This document shows, one piece after another, positions 22,215 to 25,952 of a stretch of DNA of 25,952 bases (the first letter of the stretch is position 1; the number at the start of each line of letters is the position of its first letter). Origin of the DNA: CAZZKE01 sp964655005 (lineage in GTDB: Bacteria; Pseudomonadota; Alphaproteobacteria; Rhodospirillales; JABHCV01); contig CAZZKE010000042.1 of NCBI GenBank assembly GCA_964655005.1, positions 1-25,952 on the forward strand. Direction: 5' to 3'. The translations under genes and the position numbers were made by a program. The notes below the pieces were generated by a model that was not told the DNA's origin, ran no database searches, and saw only the letters and a program-made list of their open reading frames with translations.

Positions 22215-23701
22215 CCGAACTCCCCCTTGAGTCCCAGGCTGGCGGCCAGGGTCTTGAGCCGCCGTTCAACCGCCTCGCTTACATAGACATCCCGGTCTTC
22301 GGGCAACTTCAGGACCAGCCGTCCGCCGGTTATCCTTAATTCGCTCCTGGACAGAATCCCCGGTGCGCTGCCGGCGATGGTATGGGCCAGCCGAAGCGCC
22401 AGCCCAACCACCCGCACCCAGGAAAGCTGCCCGGCATCGAGCAGGCCGCGCAACGGTTCGACCAGCGAAGATTCGGGCTCTCCGTTGTAGCGGACATATA
22501 TGGCGTCGGCCAGCAACACCCGTTCGCCATGGGTCAAACCGGCGAACGGCACCCGCAGCACCCGGTGAAAAGCGTGTTCGGCACGATAATCGGGATGTTC
22601 GCTCCAGCCGATGTCGCTAAGCAGACAGGCGGCCCAGCGCAATCTTTTTTCATTGGGGCTTTCACCATCGAACAGCGGCGCCATCCATTCCAGCAGGTCT
22701 GTTCCCCGGAAATGGAAGCGGCCGGTGCGATCGGCCATGCTTTTGCAACTGCTGATTAGCGGATCCTGTTCGCTGAACGCTTCGGGCAGCATTTTAAGCA
22801 ATTGCCCCTCGCGCATACCGAACCCGGAGAACACCAGAAATTTCGGTTCGACGATCTTCAGCATGGAACTGAAAAGCTTGGCCGCGAAAGGCAGGGTTTT
22901 CATGCGGCTTCGCGGCACCCCCCTGAGCTTTCCGAAAGAACCGCCGCCAACACCGCCGATGACCCGGCACAGGCTGGCCGCCTCGTCGGCGCGGATGGTG
23001 AAATTATCGACCACATGCAACGGATGATTGGTTTGTTCGATCATCACCCGCGCCAGCGCCCGGCAGGAACCGCCAAGGGCATACAGCGTGCGACCTTTCG
23101 CCGCCTTGATCCAGGGCAGCGTTTTCAATTCCCGCCTGATTACTTTATCGACATTGCCGTCTTCGGCTATTTCCGCCAGCCGCAGGTGCCCAATCGGCAG
23201 GGTCGCCTGTTGGCCAAAGCCGCCCTTGTTCAAAGCGACCAGATCGAAGCTGCCGCCGCCCAGATCACCGGCCAGGCCATCGGCTTCCGGGACCCCGCAA
23301 AGCAGCCCCATGGCCGCCAGCCTGGCTTCATCCGGCCCGCTTAAAACCTGCACGTCATAGCCGTATCTTCTTTTAATTTCGGCGGCGAAGTCCGGGCCGT
23401 CCCTGGCGTCACGGACCGCCGAGGTGGCCACCAGTTCCAGTCGGTCGACCCCCATGGCGTCGCTCAGACGGATAAAACGGGCCAGACACTGATAAGCCAT
23501 CGCCACCCCGTCGGGGTTGAGCAAGCCCGTGCTGGCCAAGTGCAGGCCCAACTCGCACTGGGCTTTTTCATTAAAAACCGGAATCGGCAGCCGTTGCGGC
23601 GCATCGTAAACAACCAGCCGAACCGTGTTCGAGCCGATATCGACTATCGCCACCTTGCCGCTGGGCGCGGGGCTTGATTTTAAAGCTTCGCCGACGTTCA
23701 T
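22211..23701 (-). CDS. ppx: Exopolyphosphatase, Ppx/GppA family
   Basis: A 496-residue phosphatase of the actin-like ASKHA fold that removes terminal phosphates from inorganic polyphosphate, possibly also hydrolysing pppGpp. DIGSNTVRL (21-29) and GDLGGGSFD (145-153) are the two phosphate-binding loops. TSAVRDA (93-99) and SGPDEARLA with Glu125 match the catalytic segments of this family. A C-terminal HD-like helical region (about 310-496) completes the protein, with a degenerate HD motif. The ATG overlaps the ppk stop by ATGA, so the polyphosphate-making and -degrading enzymes are translated as a pair. Ppx and GppA activities cannot be separated here; the ppk neighbour favours Ppx. Confidence 0.94.
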   Translation of the reverse strand: MNVGEALKSSPAPSGKVAIVDIGSNTVRLVVYDAPQRLPIPVFNEKAQCELGLHLASTGLLNPDGVAMAYQCLARFIRLSDAMGVDRLELVATSAVRDARDGPDFAAEIKRRYGYDVQVLSGPDEARLAAMGLLCGVPEADGLAGDLGGGSFDLVALNKGGFGQQATLPIGHLRLAEIAEDGNVDKVIRRELKTLPWIKAAKGRTLYALGGSCRALARVMIEQTNHPLHVVDNFTIRADEAASLCRVIGGVGGGSFGKLRGVPRSRMKTLPFAAKLFSSMLKIVEPKFLVFSGFGMREGQLLKMLPEAFSEQDPLISSCKSMADRTGRFHFRGTDLLEWMAPLFDGESPNEKRLRWAACLLSDIGWSEHPDYRAEHAFHRVLRVPFAGLTHGERVLLADAIYVRYNGEPESSLVEPLRGLLDAGQLSWVRVVGLALRLAHTIAGSAPGILSRSELRITGGRLVLKLPEDRDVYVSEAVERRLKTLAASLGLKGEFG

Positions 23702-25932
23702 TTTTGCCTGTTCTGCAAAACCAGACGGGGGGTCTTGGTGGATTTCTTGTCTCTGGCGCTGCCCAGTCCGGACAGGCTGGGATTGGTCATGAAATAGGTA
23801 TGGGCATTGAACCCCTTGTTGTCCGCATCACCGCCAGGGCCGGTCGGGGCGGTCCGGACATAGGCGCCATCGGGGTCTAGCTCCCAGCTTTGCATGACAT
23901 CATTAATATTGGCGACCATGATTTCATCAAGCACCTGGGCATGCACGGTCGGGTCGGTAATCGGCACCATGATTTCGACCCGCCAATCCATGTTGCGCTG
24001 CATCAGATCGGCCGAGGAAATAAACACCTTGGCCTTCCGGGATGGCAGATTGTGGCCATCGCCGAAGGCCAGTATCCGGCTGTGTTCCAAAAACCGGCCG
24101 ACGATACTTTTGACGGTAATATTTTCGGACATGCCCGGAACCCCCGGACGCAAACAACAGATTCCCCGCACGATCAAAATAATTTTGACCCCGGCGTTAG
24201 ACGCCCGGTAAAGCGCATCGATTATCGCATCATCGACAATGGAATTCATCTTGCACCAGATATGGGCCGGTTTTCCGACCTCGGCGTTGGCGATCTCTTT
24301 TTCGATAAGGTTCAGGATGGCGGTGCGCAGGTCGAGCGGCGCCGCGGCGATTGCCTCCATCTTGCCCGGCCAGGCGGTGCCGGTCATGAAATTGAAAATG
24401 CGGGCGGCGTCCCGGCACAATACTTCATCGCAGGTGAAATACGACAGATCCGTATAAACCTTGGCGGTCACCGGATGATAGTTGCCGGTGCCGAAGTGAG
24501 CATAGGTCCGCAATCCCTTCGCCGAGGCGGAATGACGGATAACCAGCGATATCTTGGAATGGATTTTCTTGTCCGGCAGGCCGTAAACAACCTGTACCCC
24601 GGCGCGTTCCATATCGCGCGCCCATCTGATATTGGCTTCTTCGTCGAAACGCGCCTTCAATTCGATCATCGCGGTGACCGACTTGCCGGCCTCGGCGGCC
24701 TCGATCAAGGCCTTGATAATAGGCGAATTTTCGCTGGTCCGGTAGAGTGTCTGTTTGATCGCCACGACCATCGGGTCGCGTGCCGCCTGCAGCAGAAACT
24801 GCACCACCACGTCAAAACTTTCGTATGGATGATGGACGATAATGTCCTTTTCCCTGATCGCCGCGAAACAGTCGCCGGAAAAATCACGGATACGCTCAGG
24901 GAATCTGGCGTTAAACGGTTCGAACAGTAATTCCGGTCGATCATCGACAATCAGATGGCGAGTCTCAGACAATCCCAGAAGGCCGTCCTGATAGATAACG
25001 TCACCGGGGCTAAGGCCCAGATTCTGGATCACCAGATCACTTAATTCAGGCGGAATATCGGCGTTGAATGACAACCGGATAGTGGACCCGCGACGGCGCC
25101 GTTTGAGCGCCGATTCGAAGGTCCGGACCAGATCTTCCGCTTCCTCGTCGATTTCGACAACGCTATCACGGATAATCCGGAAAACACCTTTTTGCAGCAG
25201 TTTATAATCCGGAAAAAGCTTATCGAGAAACAGCGAAATGATTTCCTCGACAGGAATAAAGCGAATTTTCTGCCCCGGCAGCCTGACGAACCGTTTCAGG
25301 ATGTGGGGCACCGGCACCAGGGCGTTCAATTTCTCACCGTCGGCGGAACGGCTTAACTTCAGGACCAGCGAAAACCCAAGATTGGGCATGAATGGAAACG
25401 GGTGCGCCGGGTCCAGCGCCAGCGGCGTCAGGGCCGGAAACACCTGGCCCATAAAATGGCCTTCCAGCCAGGTCATATCCTTTCCCGACAGTTCATCCTG
25501 CCGCAGCAGCAGGATATCCTGTTCCTGCAACAACCGCAGAATTTTATGCCAGCAATCCTGCTGGTTACCGACCAGTTCTTCAACCGCGTTATGGATGGCT
25601 CGCAATTGCTGTAACGGCGTCAGGCCATCCTGGCTTCGCGACATCACCCCGGCGCTGACCTGACCTTTCAGGCCCGCCACGCGAACCATATAGAATTCGT
25701 CCAGGTTGGTCGCCGAAATAGACAGGAACCGCAGGCGTTCAAGCAGCGGATGGCGTTCGTTCATGGCTTCTTCAAGGACCCGCGAGTTGAAGGCCAGCCA
25801 CGACAATTCCCTGTTGATGAAGCGCTTCTTCGATTTGAGATCGATTCTCCGCTCCTGATCGTCGCCGGCGGTATCTTTGACGACCGGTTTGTCCGTTGCC
25901 TTGTTGTTTGTAGATTTGATGTTGTTTTTCAT
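23698..25932 (-). CDS. ppk: Polyphosphate kinase 1
   Basis: A 744-residue enzyme that reversibly makes polyphosphate from ATP. The first 25 or so residues are low-complexity (Lys/Asn/Asp). The N-domain starts at FINRELSWLAFNSRVLEEA, and the head domain follows. The catalytic half holds HPYESFDVVVQFL, AIKQTLYRTS, then KKIHSK with His458, the residue that becomes phosphorylated, and YAHFGTGNYH with His479. The whole protein is intact and of usual PPK1 length. The start ATG lies 20 nt from the window edge, so its promoter and any upstream operon partner are outside. It is coupled to ppx by a 4-nt overlap, which ties synthesis and breakdown of polyphosphate to one transcript. Confidence 0.97.
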   Translation of the reverse strand: MKNNIKSTNNKATDKPVVKDTAGDDQERRIDLKSKKRFINRELSWLAFNSRVLEEAMNERHPLLERLRFLSISATNLDEFYMVRVAGLKGQVSAGVMSRSQDGLTPLQQLRAIHNAVEELVGNQQDCWHKILRLLQEQDILLLRQDELSGKDMTWLEGHFMGQVFPALTPLALDPAHPFPFMPNLGFSLVLKLSRSADGEKLNALVPVPHILKRFVRLPGQKIRFIPVEEIISLFLDKLFPDYKLLQKGVFRIIRDSVVEIDEEAEDLVRTFESALKRRRRGSTIRLSFNADIPPELSDLVIQNLGLSPGDVIYQDGLLGLSETRHLIVDDRPELLFEPFNARFPERIRDFSGDCFAAIREKDIIVHHPYESFDVVVQFLLQAARDPMVVAIKQTLYRTSENSPIIKALIEAAEAGKSVTAMIELKARFDEEANIRWARDMERAGVQVVYGLPDKKIHSKISLVIRHSASAKGLRTYAHFGTGNYHPVTAKVYTDLSYFTCDEVLCRDAARIFNFMTGTAWPGKMEAIAAAPLDLRTAILNLIEKEIANAEVGKPAHIWCKMNSIVDDAIIDALYRASNAGVKIILIVRGICCLRPGVPGMSENITVKSIVGRFLEHSRILAFGDGHNLPSRKAKVFISSADLMQRNMDWRVEIMVPITDPTVHAQVLDEIMVANINDVMQSWELDPDGAYVRTAPTGPGGDADNKGFNAHTYFMTNPSLSGLGSARDKKSTKTPRLVLQNRQK

Positions 25933-25952
25933 GCTGCCAACGATGTTGTTTT

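Noticed and set aside
1..25952. CRISPR array, tRNA genes, insertion sequences or prophage
   Set aside because: No regular spaced repeats, cloverleaf sequences, transposase or phage structural motifs were seen on either strand by eye.

Overview
The window looks like chromosomal DNA of an alphaproteobacterium, probably close to the Rhodospirillales. Three things point there: GC-rich codon use with AT-rich intergenic gaps, the operon order HDAC-like / xseB / ispA / dxs / tlyA, and several conserved proteins of alphaproteobacterial type. The order and the affiliation come from memory of such genomes, not from a search. No tRNA, rRNA, CRISPR array, insertion sequence or prophage gene was seen. The genes are packed tightly: ATGA-type start/stop overlaps are common, and all five convergent junctions overlap or lie within 16 nt.

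Region 1 (1-3040, + strand) holds a HAD-type hydrolase, an ArsR-family repressor with a C-terminal Cys-Cys pair translationally coupled to an ArsP-type permease, and a rhodanese domain fused to a HigA-type helix-turn-helix. Region 2 (3027-7820, - strand) is an isoprenoid operon: HDAC-like deacetylase, XseB, farnesyl diphosphate synthase, DXP synthase and TlyA rRNA methyltransferase. Region 3 (7909-12167, + strand) is a two-gene RND efflux system (adaptor and pump) without an outer-membrane channel. It converges on a TusA-like sulfur carrier.

Region 4 (12399-14785) is the most regulatory part. It has a second ArsR-family repressor whose two cysteines have the spacing of the persulfide sensors BigR/SqrR/YgaV. 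Its upstream DNA resembles that of the rhodanese-HigA gene. A two-gene minus-strand unit follows, made of an HTH protein and an unknown helical protein. Region 5 (14786-17690, + strand) has a small unknown gene coupled to a ROK sugar kinase, then a diguanylate cyclase behind a near-perfect sigma-54 promoter, then an unknown conserved-looking gene.

Region 6 (17652-25932) holds a SPOR-domain lipoprotein, aspartyl-tRNA synthetase, RNase D and a coupled ppk-ppx polyphosphate operon.

The best lead for something new is a possible sulfur/arsenic stress circuit: the BigR/SqrR-like repressor, the rhodanese-HigA fusion and the TusA-like protein, with a shared AT-rich operator-like element at two promoters. 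The sigma-54-driven GGDEF gene and the uncharacterised HTH/helical pair at 13241-14456 are the next most interesting.
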